Shown piece by piece: positions 36,424 to 45,100 of a DNA stretch of 64,000 bases. Source of the DNA: Alphaproteobacteria bacterium (GTDB lineage: Bacteria; Pseudomonadota; Alphaproteobacteria; Ferrovibrionales; Ferrovibrionaceae). The DNA lies in contig CANJGB010000014.1 in the NCBI GenBank assembly GCA_947473805.1, positions 26,877 through 90,876 of the forward strand, read 5' to 3'. Position 1 is the stretch's first letter. Every line of letters starts with the position of its first letter. The position numbers and the translations under genes were made by a program. The notes under the pieces were generated by a model. That model was given only the letters and a program-made list of their open reading frames with translations, made no database searches and was not told the DNA's origin.

Positions 36424-37254
36424 TCAGGCTTGGCGCAGAAGCACGCCATCGGCTGCGAACGGTGCCGGTTTTTCCAGGGCGTCCAGCCGCAGCAACGCCA
36501 GGCCAAGCGTGCCCTGCGAGGTGCGCATGACGCCGGCCTCCGCACCGTCCTGCAGGATCGGCGTGCCGGGTGGGGGCAGGGAAACATCCCCGGTTACCTT
36601 CACCAGCCGCCGTTTGCCGAGGCCGCGATACTTGGTGCGGGCGGTGATCTCCTGGCCGACATAGCAGCCCTTGTCGAAATCGACGCCGTTCAGCGCCTCG
36701 AACCCGTTCTCGAGCAGCAGTGCCTTTTCCACTTCCAGGTCGCGGCTGCCGTCCGGCACGCCTAGCGACAGCCGAAGCTGCGTGTAATCCTCCGCCCTGC
36801 CGGGCGCTTGGTCAGGCACAAATCCCTTGGCGACGATGGCCCGGCGCCCCAGTCCGGCGTTACGTGGATCGACATAGGCCAGGCTGTTGGCAAATGGCGT
36901 CACGGCGCCCGCCGCGCCGGTGTGCGGGTCGTCCCACAGCAGCAGCACATCGTGGCTGGTATTCAGGTCGGTGAACTGCACCTTGGCGCGCAGCCGGTAC
37001 AGCTTCAGGCGCTTCACCAGGTCGGCCTGGCGCTCGCGCTCGCAATCGATCACCACACCATCCTGCCAGGGCGCGATGAAGAAGTCGTGCAGGAAGCGGC
37101 CCTGCGCGGTCAGCAGTGCGGCATAGATCGCGCGCTCCGGCGACACCTTGGCGACATCGTTGCTCACCAGCCCCTGCAGCAGCGTGACGGTATCCGGCCC
37201 GGTGGCGGCGAACAGGCCCCGCTCGGCGGCGACAACGTACTTGCCCGCGCTCAT
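36424..37254 (-). CDS. ygfZ: Folate-binding Fe-S cluster repair protein YgfZ
   Basis: Tetrahydrofolate-binding protein related to GcvT and needed for some iron-sulfur enzymes. The 276 residues hold the diagnostic motif KGCYVGQEITARTKYRG with its conserved Cys, and start GKYVVAAERGLFAATGPDTV. ATG 37254 is chosen because the family motif TLLQGLVSNDV follows at the usual distance. It overlaps the stop of the small membrane-protein gene upstream. Confidence 0.93.
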   Translation of the reverse strand: MSAGKYVVAAERGLFAATGPDTVTLLQGLVSNDVAKVSPERAIYAALLTAQGRFLHDFFIAPWQDGVVIDCERERQADLVKRLKLYRLRAKVQFTDLNTSHDVLLLWDDPHTGAAGAVTPFANSLAYVDPRNAGLGRRAIVAKGFVPDQAPGRAEDYTQLRLSLGVPDGSRDLEVEKALLLENGFEALNGVDFDKGCYVGQEITARTKYRGLGKRRLVKVTGDVSLPPPGTPILQDGAEAGVMRTSQGTLGLALLRLDALEKPAPFAADGVLLRQA

Positions 37255-37634
37255 GCCAGCAGCCGCTGGAAGGCGGTCGAGCGGACATAGAGCATCGCCG
37301 CAACATAGGCCGTCGCATGACCCGCCAGCGCCGCCCAGTTCGCCTCGCCTAACACGACGATGTAGCCGACATGGACGATCAGCGAAAACAGCAGCAGCAG
37401 AATGCCCAGCAAAACCCCGCGCAGGTTCACCCGCGCCAGTTCGAAGCCGAGATAGCACAGGGCGCCCGCCGCGACGTAACGGGTGAACAGGCCCAGCTGG
37501 ATGTCGAACGGCGGCTCTGTGTGGGTCCGCCCGTCAATAATGGCTTGAACCAGCACAGCCGCACCCCCCAGCAAGTACCCCGCCGCCAGAAGCCGATGAA
37601 AATAGCCCTGCTGCACCCGAATCGCTCCCGTCAT
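37251..37634 (-). CDS. Small four-helix membrane protein (paralogue A)
   Basis: Hydrophobic protein of 127 residues with four predicted helices, for example LLAAGYLLGGAAVLVQAII and VLLGILLLLFSLIVHVGYIV. It is clearly related to the next upstream protein: LCYLGFELARVNLRGVLLG aligns with LLYLGIQLARRNLFGVLMG, and AAMLYVRSTAFQRLL with GCFFYVRSSYFRQFL. No named family is recognised. ATG 37634 begins just before the first helix; the longer open frame upstream runs into the neighbouring gene. Overlaps ygfZ by 4 bases. Confidence 0.75.
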   Translation of the reverse strand: MTGAIRVQQGYFHRLLAAGYLLGGAAVLVQAIIDGRTHTEPPFDIQLGLFTRYVAAGALCYLGFELARVNLRGVLLGILLLLFSLIVHVGYIVVLGEANWAALAGHATAYVAAMLYVRSTAFQRLLA

Positions 37635-37656
37635 CGGCTTGATATTAGGGCGTACA

Positions 37657-38046
37657 TCACTCTGCGGTGTGAGGGGGACGCAGAAATTGCCTGAAATATG
37701 AGGAGCGCACATAAAAGAAGCATCCAATGTAAGCAAGCGACAAAGCCAGCAGTGCAGGCCAGCGGATGGAGGACAGTTCGTAGATTGCTACATAAATGAG
37801 ATGCAGAATTAAAGAAGCCACAAGGCCGAACGCCCCCATCAGCACGCCAAACAAGTTTCTCCTGGCTAATTGAATGCCGAGGTAGAGCAACCCCAAGCCA
37901 GTCACATATCCGTCGAAAGCCGACATGTAGAGTTGAAAGGATTTTTCCTTTGCTGCGACAAAGCCCAACAGCGTGAGGGCTAACATACAGGCACCGAACA
38001 CAATGAGAGCCGCCGTTAGGGGCCAGAATAACAAAGTCTTCTTCAT
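37657..38046 (-). CDS. Small four-helix membrane protein (paralogue B)
   Basis: Hydrophobic protein of 129 residues with four predicted helices and the same pattern as paralogue A, to which it is a tandem relative. The second of two in-frame ATGs (38046) is preferred because GGGAG lies at normal distance from it and abuts the first. The DNA is visibly less GC-rich than its surroundings (for example runs such as AGTTGAAAGGATTTTTCCTT), suggesting a different history from paralogue A. Function unknown. Confidence 0.72.
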   Translation of the reverse strand: MKKTLLFWPLTAALIVFGACMLALTLLGFVAAKEKSFQLYMSAFDGYVTGLGLLYLGIQLARRNLFGVLMGAFGLVASLILHLIYVAIYELSSIRWPALLALSLAYIGCFFYVRSSYFRQFLRPPHTAE

Positions 38047-38142
38047 GCCCATCTCCCAGACCCAACGCGATTGAGTCCGGCAACTATATTAGTTTCGCGA
38101 GACTGTCTAAGCCAGTCCCCAAACTGCTATAAGCGGGCCGCC

Positions 38143-39108
38143 ATGCGAATCCTGTTTGTCACCTCGAATCGGGTCGGCGACGCCATCCTGTCCACCGGGA
38201 TGGTGGACTACTGGCTGCGCCATAATCCGGGGGCGCGGATTACCGTGGCCTGCGGCCCGGCGGCGGCGAACCTGTTCTCGGCCACGCCCGGCGTACGCCC
38301 CATCATTCCGATGGTGAAGAAGCCCTTGGCGCTGCACTGGCTGAACCTGTGGCGGCGCACCGTGTCGCGCCGCTGGGACCTGGTGGCCGATTTGCGCGGC
38401 TCCGCCCTGGGCCGCTTCCTGAATGCCGGCCAGCGCATTGTCCTCAAGTCCGACGGCGGGCGCGACCATCGCGTCGTCCACATCGCCAGCCAGTTCGGCC
38501 TGCGTGAGGCGCCGCCCGCGCCACGTGTTCATATCAGCAGCGGACACCGCTCGGCAGCGATGGAACTGATTCCCGCCGGCGGCCCGGTCCTCGCCATCGG
38601 CCCGACCGCGAACTGGGGCGGCAAGCAATGGCCGGCGGAACGTTTCGCGGCCCTGGTCGGGGCGCTGACCGCGCCCGGCGGCATTCTGCCCGGCGCGCGC
38701 GTCGCGGTGTTCGGTGCCGAGAACGAACGCGACATGGCTGCTCCCTTGCTGAACGCCATCCCGCGCGAGCGGCGCATCGACCTCGTCGGCCAGACCGACC
38801 TGCTGACCGCCTATGCCTGTTTCGAGCGCTGCGCGCTGTATGTCGGCAATGATTCCGGGCTGATGCATCTCGCCGCCGCCAGCGGCATGCCGACCCTCGG
38901 CCTGTTCGGTCCCAGCAAGGTGGAACTCTACGGTCCGTGGGGCGCCAACGCCGCCGCCGTGCGGACCGACCTGTCGTACGACGAGATCCTGGCCCAGCCG
39001 GGCTACGACCATCGCAAGAGCGACACGCATATGGGCTCGCTGTCGGTGGAGAAGGCGGTCGCCGCCGCCGAGGCCTTGTGGCGGCGTGGCGCGGGCGCCG
39101 TGGCATGA
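38143..39108 (+). CDS. Glycosyltransferase family 9 (heptosyltransferase-like)
   Basis: LPS-core-type transferase of 321 residues. The N-terminus MRILFVTSNRVGDAILSTG and the C-terminal nucleotide-sugar region GNDSGLMHLAAASGMPTLGL with FGPS are typical of GT9 (WaaC/WaaF) enzymes. No membrane segment; acts at the cytoplasmic face. First of four coupled genes (ATGA overlap with the GT2 gene). Sugar donor not determinable; heptose is typical for the family. Confidence 0.93.
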   Translation: MRILFVTSNRVGDAILSTGMVDYWLRHNPGARITVACGPAAANLFSATPGVRPIIPMVKKPLALHWLNLWRRTVSRRWDLVADLRGSALGRFLNAGQRIVLKSDGGRDHRVVHIASQFGLREAPPAPRVHISSGHRSAAMELIPAGGPVLAIGPTANWGGKQWPAERFAALVGALTAPGGILPGARVAVFGAENERDMAAPLLNAIPRERRIDLVGQTDLLTAYACFERCALYVGNDSGLMHLAAASGMPTLGLFGPSKVELYGPWGANAAAVRTDLSYDEILAQPGYDHRKSDTHMGSLSVEKAVAAAEALWRRGAGAVA

Positions 39109-39857
39109 ACGCGCCCACGCTTACCGCGCTTGTCGTCTGCCACAACGAGGAGCGGCAGTTGGCCGAGTGCCTGGCGCCGCTCGCCTTTGCCGATGAACTC
39201 GTCGTCGTGCTCGACCGCTGCACCGACGGCTCGGCCGAGATCGCACGCCGCTTCAACGCCAAGCTGGTCGAGGGCGCCTGGCCGCTCGAGGGCGAGCGCC
39301 GGAATTCCGGCATTGCCGCCTGCACCTCGGACTGGATCGTCGAGGTCGATTGCGACGAGCGCATGCCGCCCGAACTGGCGCAGGAAATCCGCCGCACCAT
39401 CTCCGCCGCATCGCCCGGCTATTTCCTGATCCCCTTCGACAATTATGTCGGCGACCGCCTGGTACGTTACGGCTGGGGTGCTGCCTGGGGCGTTTCCGCC
39501 GCGCCGCGCCTGTTTTCGCGCGGGGCGAAACGCTGGGGCAACCAGCGCATCCATCCGAAGGTCGACCTGCAGGGGCCGAAGCGCACGCTGACCGTACCGA
39601 TGCGCCACTATGTCGATCGTGACATTTCCGACATGCTGCGCCGGCTCGACCGCTACACCACGGCGCGCGCCGCCGACCTGCGCGAAACCGGCCAGGCCGG
39701 CACGTTCCCCGCCAATGTGCGGCGCATCTTCTCGCGTTTCTGGAAATGCTACGTCGCCCGCAAGGGTTATCGCGAAGGCCAGTACGGATTTCTCATTGCG
39801 TTGATGGCCGGCCTGTACCCCATCCTGTCGTACCTGAAGGCCAACAACGAAAAATGA
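39105..39857 (+). CDS. Glycosyltransferase family 2 (WaaE/KdtX-like)
   Basis: GT-A-fold transferase of 250 residues. It starts with LTALVVCHNEERQLAECLAP and contains VVVLDRCTDGSAEIA, ERRNSGIAACTSDWIVEVDC and the acid pair DERMPPELA, the pattern of LPS-core GT2 enzymes such as WaaE. A C-terminal hydrophobic tail (YGFLIALMAGLYPILSYL) may anchor it to the membrane. It overlaps GT9 upstream and GT4 downstream by ATGA. Confidence 0.92.
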   Translation: MNAPTLTALVVCHNEERQLAECLAPLAFADELVVVLDRCTDGSAEIARRFNAKLVEGAWPLEGERRNSGIAACTSDWIVEVDCDERMPPELAQEIRRTISAASPGYFLIPFDNYVGDRLVRYGWGAAWGVSAAPRLFSRGAKRWGNQRIHPKVDLQGPKRTLTVPMRHYVDRDISDMLRRLDRYTTARAADLRETGQAGTFPANVRRIFSRFWKCYVARKGYREGQYGFLIALMAGLYPILSYLKANNEK

Positions 39858-40876
39858 AAGTTCTCCAGGTCATGGCCGGCGCGGCGCAGGGCGGGGCGGA
39901 GACGTTCTTCGTCCAGCTCGTCTCCGCATTGCAGCGCCGCGGCGTCGACCAGCACGCGGTCATCCGCACCCACGCGAAGCGCGCGGCCACGCTGCGCGCT
40001 GCCGGCGTCGAGGTGACCGAGGTGCCGTTCCGCGGCGCGCTGGATGTCGCCAGCGGCATGCGCGTGCGCGGCATCGCCAAGCGTTTCGCGCCGAAAGTGG
40101 CCATTGCCTGGATGGGCCGCGCGGCATCGGTCCTGCCGCACGGCGCACACGTCAATGTCGGCCGCCTCGGCGGCTGGTATGACTTGAAGCGGTTTCGCTC
40201 TTGCGACCATCTCGTTGCCAATACCCGCGCCATCCGCGACTGGTGCATCGAACAGAAATGGCCGGCGGAGCGGGTGCACTTCATTCCGAACTTCGTCAAC
40301 TGGCATGTCGCCGTGCCGCAGCCGCGCGCCGCGTTGCAAACGCCGGACGATGCCACCGTACTGCTGGCCCTGGGCCGCCTGCACCGCAACAAGGCTTTTG
40401 ATGTCGCGATCCGCGCGCTGGCCGACGTGCCCGGTACGTACCTCTGGCTGGCAGGTGAGGGCGAGCTGCGCACCGATCTGGAGAAGATCGCGGAGGAGGC
40501 GGGCGTCACCGACCGCGTCCGCTTCCTCGGCTGGCGCGATGACAAGGAATCGCTGTTTGCCGCCGCCGACATCTGCCTCGTCCCGTCGCGCGACGAACCG
40601 TTCGGCAATGTGGTGCTCGACGCCTGGGCCAGCGGCACGCCGCTGGTGGTGGCCGATGCCGAGGGGCCGCGCGAATTCGTCCGCGATGGCGCCGATGCCC
40701 TGATGGTGCCGAAAGACGACGCGGCCGCGCTCGCCGCCGCGATCAATCGACTGATCGCCTCGCCTGACCTGCGCCGCACTCTGGCCGAGGGCGGCAAGGC
40801 GCGCTGGCAGGCCGACTTCACGGAGGCGGCCTGCGTTGCTGCCTGGAAGGACTTTTTTGCGAAGGTGACCGCCTGA
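39854..40876 (+). CDS. Glycosyltransferase family 4 (GT-B fold)
   Basis: Retaining GT-B transferase of 340 residues. N-terminal MKVLQVMAGAAQGGAETFFV and the C-terminal donor-binding EX7E-type region PSRDEPFGNVVLDAWASGTP are diagnostic. ALGRLHRNKAFDVAIRAL marks the start of the second domain. It overlaps the GT2 gene by 4 bases and its TGA shares one base with the asparagine-synthase ATG (TGATG). Confidence 0.93.
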   Translation: MKVLQVMAGAAQGGAETFFVQLVSALQRRGVDQHAVIRTHAKRAATLRAAGVEVTEVPFRGALDVASGMRVRGIAKRFAPKVAIAWMGRAASVLPHGAHVNVGRLGGWYDLKRFRSCDHLVANTRAIRDWCIEQKWPAERVHFIPNFVNWHVAVPQPRAALQTPDDATVLLALGRLHRNKAFDVAIRALADVPGTYLWLAGEGELRTDLEKIAEEAGVTDRVRFLGWRDDKESLFAAADICLVPSRDEPFGNVVLDAWASGTPLVVADAEGPREFVRDGADALMVPKDDAAALAAAINRLIASPDLRRTLAEGGKARWQADFTEAACVAAWKDFFAKVTA

Positions 40877-42633
40877 TGTGCGGCATTGCCGGCATCATGC
40901 GGCGCGACGGTCACGCTCCGGACGAGGCGCTGCTGAACCGCCTACGCGACGCGCTGCTGCACCGCGGCCCCGATGGCGATGGCCGTTACGTCAAGGACGG
41001 CACTGGCCTGATCCAGACGCGCCTCGCCATTATCGACCTGAAGACCGGCGACCAGCCGCTCTACGGTCCCAACAGTTCTGCGTTGGTCGCCAATGGCGAG
41101 ATCTACAATTACGTTGAACTGTGGCGCGACCTCGATGGCGTCGCCTTCGCCACCCAGTCCGACTGCGAACCGCCGCTGCACCTCTATCAGCGCAATGGCC
41201 TGGCCTATCCGGACCGCCTGCGCGGCATGTACGCCATCGCGCTGCACGACCCGGCCGCCAACCGGTTACTGCTCAGCCGCGACCCGTTCGGCATCAAGCC
41301 GCTGTACTACACCGAGAGCGAATCAGGTTTTGCCTTCGCGTCCGAGCCGCAGGCGCTGATCAAGGCCGGCCTGGTCAAGGCGGAGATCCGCCCCGAGGCG
41401 CGCACCGAGCTGCTGCAATTGCAGTTCACCACCGGCCGCGAAACCATTTTCAGCGGCATCCAGCGCCTGCTGCCGGGCGAGACGCTGGCCCTTTCGCAAG
41501 GCCGCATCGTCGAGCGCCGCCGCCGCGCCGCCTTGCCCGAGGGCGGCCCGCGCATCTGGACCGAGGCCGAGGCGCTGCAGCGCATCGGCGACTCCCTCAC
41601 TGATTCCGTCACCGTGCACCAGCGCGCCGATGTGCCCTATGGCATGTTCCTGTCGGGCGGAATCGACTCGTCCGTGCTGCTGGCGCTGATGGCGCGCCTG
41701 AACGACCGCCCGGTACGCGCCTTCACCGTCGGCTTCACCGGCACCGGCGTACACGACGAACGCGCGCACGCGGCGGCGCTCTGCCGCACCGTCGGCGCCG
41801 AGCATATTTCCGTCGAGTTCGGCGAGGCCGATTTCTGGGCGACGCTGCCGCAGGTCGCCGCCGCCATGGACGACCCGGTCGCCGACTACGCCATTCTGCC
41901 GACCTGGAAACTGGCACGCGAGGCGGCGAAGGAATTGAAGGTCGTGCTGTGCGGCGAGGGCGGCGACGAACTGTTCGCCGGCTATGGTCGCTACCGCAGC
42001 GCGCTGCGCCCGTGGTGGCGCGGCGGCCGCGTCATGCGCCCGCGTGGCATCATGGACAAGCTCGGCGTGCTGCGTGACGCGCCGCGCGGCTGGCGCGACG
42101 GCATTGCCGCAAGCGAGGCAGTCGCCAACCTGCCGGGCCGCACGCGGTTGCAGGTGGCGCAGGCGGTCGATTGCACCGACTGGCTGCCGAATGACCTGCT
42201 GACCAAGGTGGACCGTTGCCTCATGGCGCACGGGCTGGAAGGGCGCACGCCGTTCCTCGATCCGGTCGTGGCCGATATCGCCTTCCGCCTCGACGACGGC
42301 CAGAAGATCGCCAAGGGCCTCGGCAAGTACCTGCTGCGCAAATGGCTGGAACGCGCACTGCCGCAGGCGCAGCCCTTTTCGTCGAAGCGCGGTTTCACCG
42401 TGCCGGTCGGCGAATGGATCGCCGCCCGCGGCGCCACGCTGGGCCCGCTGGTGGCGCGCCAGCCCGGCATTGCCGAGATTGTCCGCCCCGGTGCCGCCGA
42501 AGCCCTGTTCCGCGATGGCGGCAAGCGCCAGGGCCTGGCCGCCTGGACGCTGCTGTTCTACGCCCTGTGGCACCGCCACCACATCCTCGGCCGCCCCGCC
42601 GCCGGCGACGTGTTCAGCGCGCTGGAGGCCTAG
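40876..42633 (+). CDS. asnB: Asparagine synthase (glutamine-hydrolysing) family amidotransferase
   Basis: Class II glutamine amidotransferase joined to an AsnB synthetase domain, 585 residues. Cys2 (MCGIAGIMRR) is the Ntn nucleophile, with LLHRGPDGDGRY and ANGEIYNY in the glutaminase domain; the ATP-binding P-loop is LSGGIDSS with VLCGEGGDELFAGYGRY in the synthetase domain. It could make asparagine, but as the last gene of a glycosyltransferase operon it may instead amidate a sugar acid, as relatives do in O-antigen clusters. The enzyme class is firm, the substrate is not. Confidence 0.9.
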   Translation: MCGIAGIMRRDGHAPDEALLNRLRDALLHRGPDGDGRYVKDGTGLIQTRLAIIDLKTGDQPLYGPNSSALVANGEIYNYVELWRDLDGVAFATQSDCEPPLHLYQRNGLAYPDRLRGMYAIALHDPAANRLLLSRDPFGIKPLYYTESESGFAFASEPQALIKAGLVKAEIRPEARTELLQLQFTTGRETIFSGIQRLLPGETLALSQGRIVERRRRAALPEGGPRIWTEAEALQRIGDSLTDSVTVHQRADVPYGMFLSGGIDSSVLLALMARLNDRPVRAFTVGFTGTGVHDERAHAAALCRTVGAEHISVEFGEADFWATLPQVAAAMDDPVADYAILPTWKLAREAAKELKVVLCGEGGDELFAGYGRYRSALRPWWRGGRVMRPRGIMDKLGVLRDAPRGWRDGIAASEAVANLPGRTRLQVAQAVDCTDWLPNDLLTKVDRCLMAHGLEGRTPFLDPVVADIAFRLDDGQKIAKGLGKYLLRKWLERALPQAQPFSSKRGFTVPVGEWIAARGATLGPLVARQPGIAEIVRPGAAEALFRDGGKRQGLAAWTLLFYALWHRHHILGRPAAGDVFSALEA

Positions 42634-42722
42634 GCAAAAATCTTCCCGCAGGAAACCGCCGGCCCCGCCGTGTATGTCGGGCAGAGGGTGGTTTGCCAAG
42701 TCTGGCACCTAGCGAGGAAGAC

Positions 42723-43271
42723 ATGAAAAAGTTTATCCAGGGTTCGGTTTTGTCGGCGGTTCTGGCGGGCGTTGTTGCCGCACCGTTCGCCTTTGCCCAG
42801 CCGGCCGCGCCGTCCGGCACGGCCGCGCCGCACATGACCATGCACCATGAGCATGCGGTGAAGCCCGGCGAGCACGTCGATGCGCGCCTGGCCTATTACA
42901 AGACGCTGCTGAAGATCACCCCGGCGCAGGAGCCGCAATGGGCCGCGGTGGCCAATTTTGCCCAAAAGCAGGCGGCGAAGATGGAGGCCGACATGGCCGC
43001 CCATCGCCCGCCGGCGCCTGTCCCGGGTCAGCCCCAGGGCCAGCGGCCCGAGCGTCCGGCGCCGAAGAACGCGCTTGAGCGTCTCGACGAGCGCCAGAAG
43101 CGCACGCAGGACATGGCGAATTCCATGAGCGAGTTCCTGACCGTGGCGCGCCCGCTCTACACCTCGTTCAGCGACGAGCAGAAGAAGAAGGCCGACGAGC
43201 TGTTCAGTCGCGGCGGCTTCGGCGGCGGCCCGCGTGGCGAGCATCATCGCGGCGCCCCGCGCATGCACTAG
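42723..43271 (+). CDS. Spy/CpxP-like LTXXQ-type periplasmic protein
   Basis: Secreted protein of 182 residues with signal peptide MKKFIQGSVLSAVLAGVVAA ending near FAFA. The mature part is helical and charged: DARLAYYKTLLKITPAQEPQW resembles the LTxxQ motif region, followed by LDERQKRTQDMANSMSEFL. His-, Pro- and Gly-rich stretches (MTMHHEHAV, FGGGPRGEHHRG) suggest metal binding or disorder. Family members are periplasmic chaperones or stress sensors. It lies 89 bases after asnB and probably has its own promoter. Confidence 0.82.
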   Translation: MKKFIQGSVLSAVLAGVVAAPFAFAQPAAPSGTAAPHMTMHHEHAVKPGEHVDARLAYYKTLLKITPAQEPQWAAVANFAQKQAAKMEADMAAHRPPAPVPGQPQGQRPERPAPKNALERLDERQKRTQDMANSMSEFLTVARPLYTSFSDEQKKKADELFSRGGFGGGPRGEHHRGAPRMH

Positions 43272-43326
43272 GCACTAGCCTGCCTCCTTCCCCCCTCGGG
43301 GGCGGGCTGGCGCCAAACGCGGCGGG

Positions 43327-43346
43327 CGGGGAGAGCAATCTCCCCG
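43327..43346. terminator. GNRA-loop hairpin between convergent genes
   Basis: An 8-bp stem CGGGGAGA / TCTCCCCG closed by a GCAA tetraloop lies between the Spy-like gene and cysW. No T-tract follows on either strand, so it could block or stabilise 3' ends rather than act as a classical terminator. Confidence 0.5.
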
Positions 43347-43367
43347 TCCGTTGTCATCTGTACCTGG

Positions 43368-44195
43368 TCAGTGCGCTGATTGCGCCTTGCGGCCGCCGGG
43401 GAAGCGCCATTCGACGAACGCCTTGGCGACCAGCGTGATTAGCGCCAGCAAGGTCAGGATCGTCGCGGCGGCGAAGGCGCCCGCCGTGTTGTAGTCGTGG
43501 TACAGCAGGTCGATGTGCAGCGGCAGGGTATTGGTCTGGCCGCGCACCGCGCCGCTCACCACCGACACCGCGCCGAACTCGCCCATCGCGCGCGCATTGC
43601 ACAGCAGCACGCCGTACAGCAGCGCCCACTTGATGTTCGGCAGGGTCACGCGGCGGAACGTCTGCCAGCCGCTGGCGCCCAGCGACACCGCCGTTTCCTC
43701 CTCGTCCGTGCCCTGCGCCTGCATCAGCGGGATCAGTTCCCGCGCCACGAACGGACTGGTCACGAACAGCATGACCAGCACGATGGCCGTCACCGTGAAC
43801 ATCAGCTGGATGCCGACCGAGGCCAAAGCCGGGCCCAGCAGGCCGCGCGCGCCATACAACATGATGTACACCACGCCCGCGATGATCGGCGAGACCGAGA
43901 ACGGCACCTCGATCAGCGCGATGAGCAGGCGCTTGCCCGGAAAGCTGAACTTGGTGATCGCCCAGGCGGCGGCAATGCCGAATAGCAGGTTGATCGGCAC
44001 CACGATGACCGCGGTCAGCATGGTCAGCCAGATCGCGTGCTGCGTGTCCGGCTCCTGCAGCGTCGCGATATAGTGGCCGACGCCCTTGCCGAACGCCGAG
44101 GTGAAAATTACCGCCAGCGGCACGACCAGGAAGACAAGGGTCATGACGACCGAAAGCCCGATCAGCAGGCAGCGGCCGGTGGACTTCTTGTTCAT
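43368..44195 (-). CDS. cysW: Sulfate ABC transporter permease CysW
   Basis: Inner-membrane permease of 275 residues with six helices. The BPD_transp_1 domain carries the EAA-like loop VSLGASGWQTFRRVTLPN, which contacts CysA. It begins MNKKSTGRCLLIGLSVVMT and overlaps the cysT stop by ATGA. It works with CysT, CysA and the sulfate-binding protein; thiosulfate may also be carried. Confidence 0.95.
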   Translation of the reverse strand: MNKKSTGRCLLIGLSVVMTLVFLVVPLAVIFTSAFGKGVGHYIATLQEPDTQHAIWLTMLTAVIVVPINLLFGIAAAWAITKFSFPGKRLLIALIEVPFSVSPIIAGVVYIMLYGARGLLGPALASVGIQLMFTVTAIVLVMLFVTSPFVARELIPLMQAQGTDEEETAVSLGASGWQTFRRVTLPNIKWALLYGVLLCNARAMGEFGAVSVVSGAVRGQTNTLPLHIDLLYHDYNTAGAFAAATILTLLALITLVAKAFVEWRFPGGRKAQSAH

Positions 44196-45028
44196 ACGAT
44201 CTTCGCGTAGCGGCGCTGCCACGCCTGGATCAGGTTGGTGACCAGCATCAGCAGGAATGCCGCCACTAGCACGACGAAGGCGAGGGCGGCGGCGGCCGGG
44301 TAGTCGTACTCCTCCAGCCGGATGAAGATCAGCAGGGAGGTGATCTCGGTAACCATCGGCAGATTGCCGGCGATATAGATGATGGCGCCGAACTCGCCGA
44401 TGCAGCGCGCGAAGCCCAGCGTCAGGCCGGCGATATATGCCGGCAGGATGGCGGGGAACACCACGCGGCGGAAAATCTGCCACGGCCTGGCCCCCAGCGT
44501 CTCCGCCGCCTGTTCAAGCTCGGTCTCGAGGTCTTCCAGCACCGGCTGAACCGTGCGCACGACGAACGGCACGCTGGTGAAGGCCATGGCGATGGCGATG
44601 CCCGGCATGGCGTAGGCGACCTTGATGCCCACCTTGTCGAAGCCCATGCCGAACCAGCCGTTGCGGGCGTACAGCGCCGACAGCGCGATGCCGGCGACCG
44701 CGGTCGGCAGGGCGAACGGCAGGTCCATCAGGCCGTCCAGCAGGCGTTTGCCGGGAAACTCGTAGCGCACCAGCACCCAGGCCATCAGCAGGCCATAGAA
44801 GGCGTTGAACAGCGTCGCCAGGGCAGCAGCGCCCAGGGTTATCCGATAGGTCGCCATGGCGCGGTCCGACGCCACGACCTGCCAGAATCGCGCCCAGCCA
44901 TTGTTGGCGGTGTTGAACGCCAGGCCGCACAGCGGCAGCAGCACGATGATGCCGAGGTACAGCAGCGTCGTGCCGAGGGCGAGGGTAAAGCCGGGCAGCA
45001 CCCGGCGGGATTTCGGTCTGGCGGTCAT
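44192..45028 (-). CDS. cysT: Sulfate ABC transporter permease CysT (CysU)
   Basis: Inner-membrane permease of 278 residues, six helices (for example FTLALGTTLLYLGIIVLLPL). The cytoplasmic EAA loop is AAETLGARPWQIFRRVVFPA. It lies 72 bases after the binding-protein gene, behind a strong hairpin, and overlaps cysW. Confidence 0.95.
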   Translation of the reverse strand: MTARPKSRRVLPGFTLALGTTLLYLGIIVLLPLCGLAFNTANNGWARFWQVVASDRAMATYRITLGAAALATLFNAFYGLLMAWVLVRYEFPGKRLLDGLMDLPFALPTAVAGIALSALYARNGWFGMGFDKVGIKVAYAMPGIAIAMAFTSVPFVVRTVQPVLEDLETELEQAAETLGARPWQIFRRVVFPAILPAYIAGLTLGFARCIGEFGAIIYIAGNLPMVTEITSLLIFIRLEEYDYPAAAALAFVVLVAAFLLMLVTNLIQAWQRRYAKIV

Positions 45029-45043
45029 TGCTGCGCTGGCAGG

Positions 45044-45074
45044 AAAAGGGCCGCCGGTTATAGCCCGGCGGCCC
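45044..45074 (-). terminator. Intra-operon hairpin between the sulfate-binding-protein gene and cysT
   Basis: A perfect 10-bp GC stem (GGGCCGCCGG, 45048-45057, with 45065-45074) and 7-base loop. On the minus strand TTTT follows at once (45044-45047). It probably terminates a fraction of transcripts or protects the upstream mRNA, giving more binding protein than permease. Confidence 0.7.
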
Positions 45075-45100
45075 CCATCCTCAAAGCCTTGTGGACCGGA

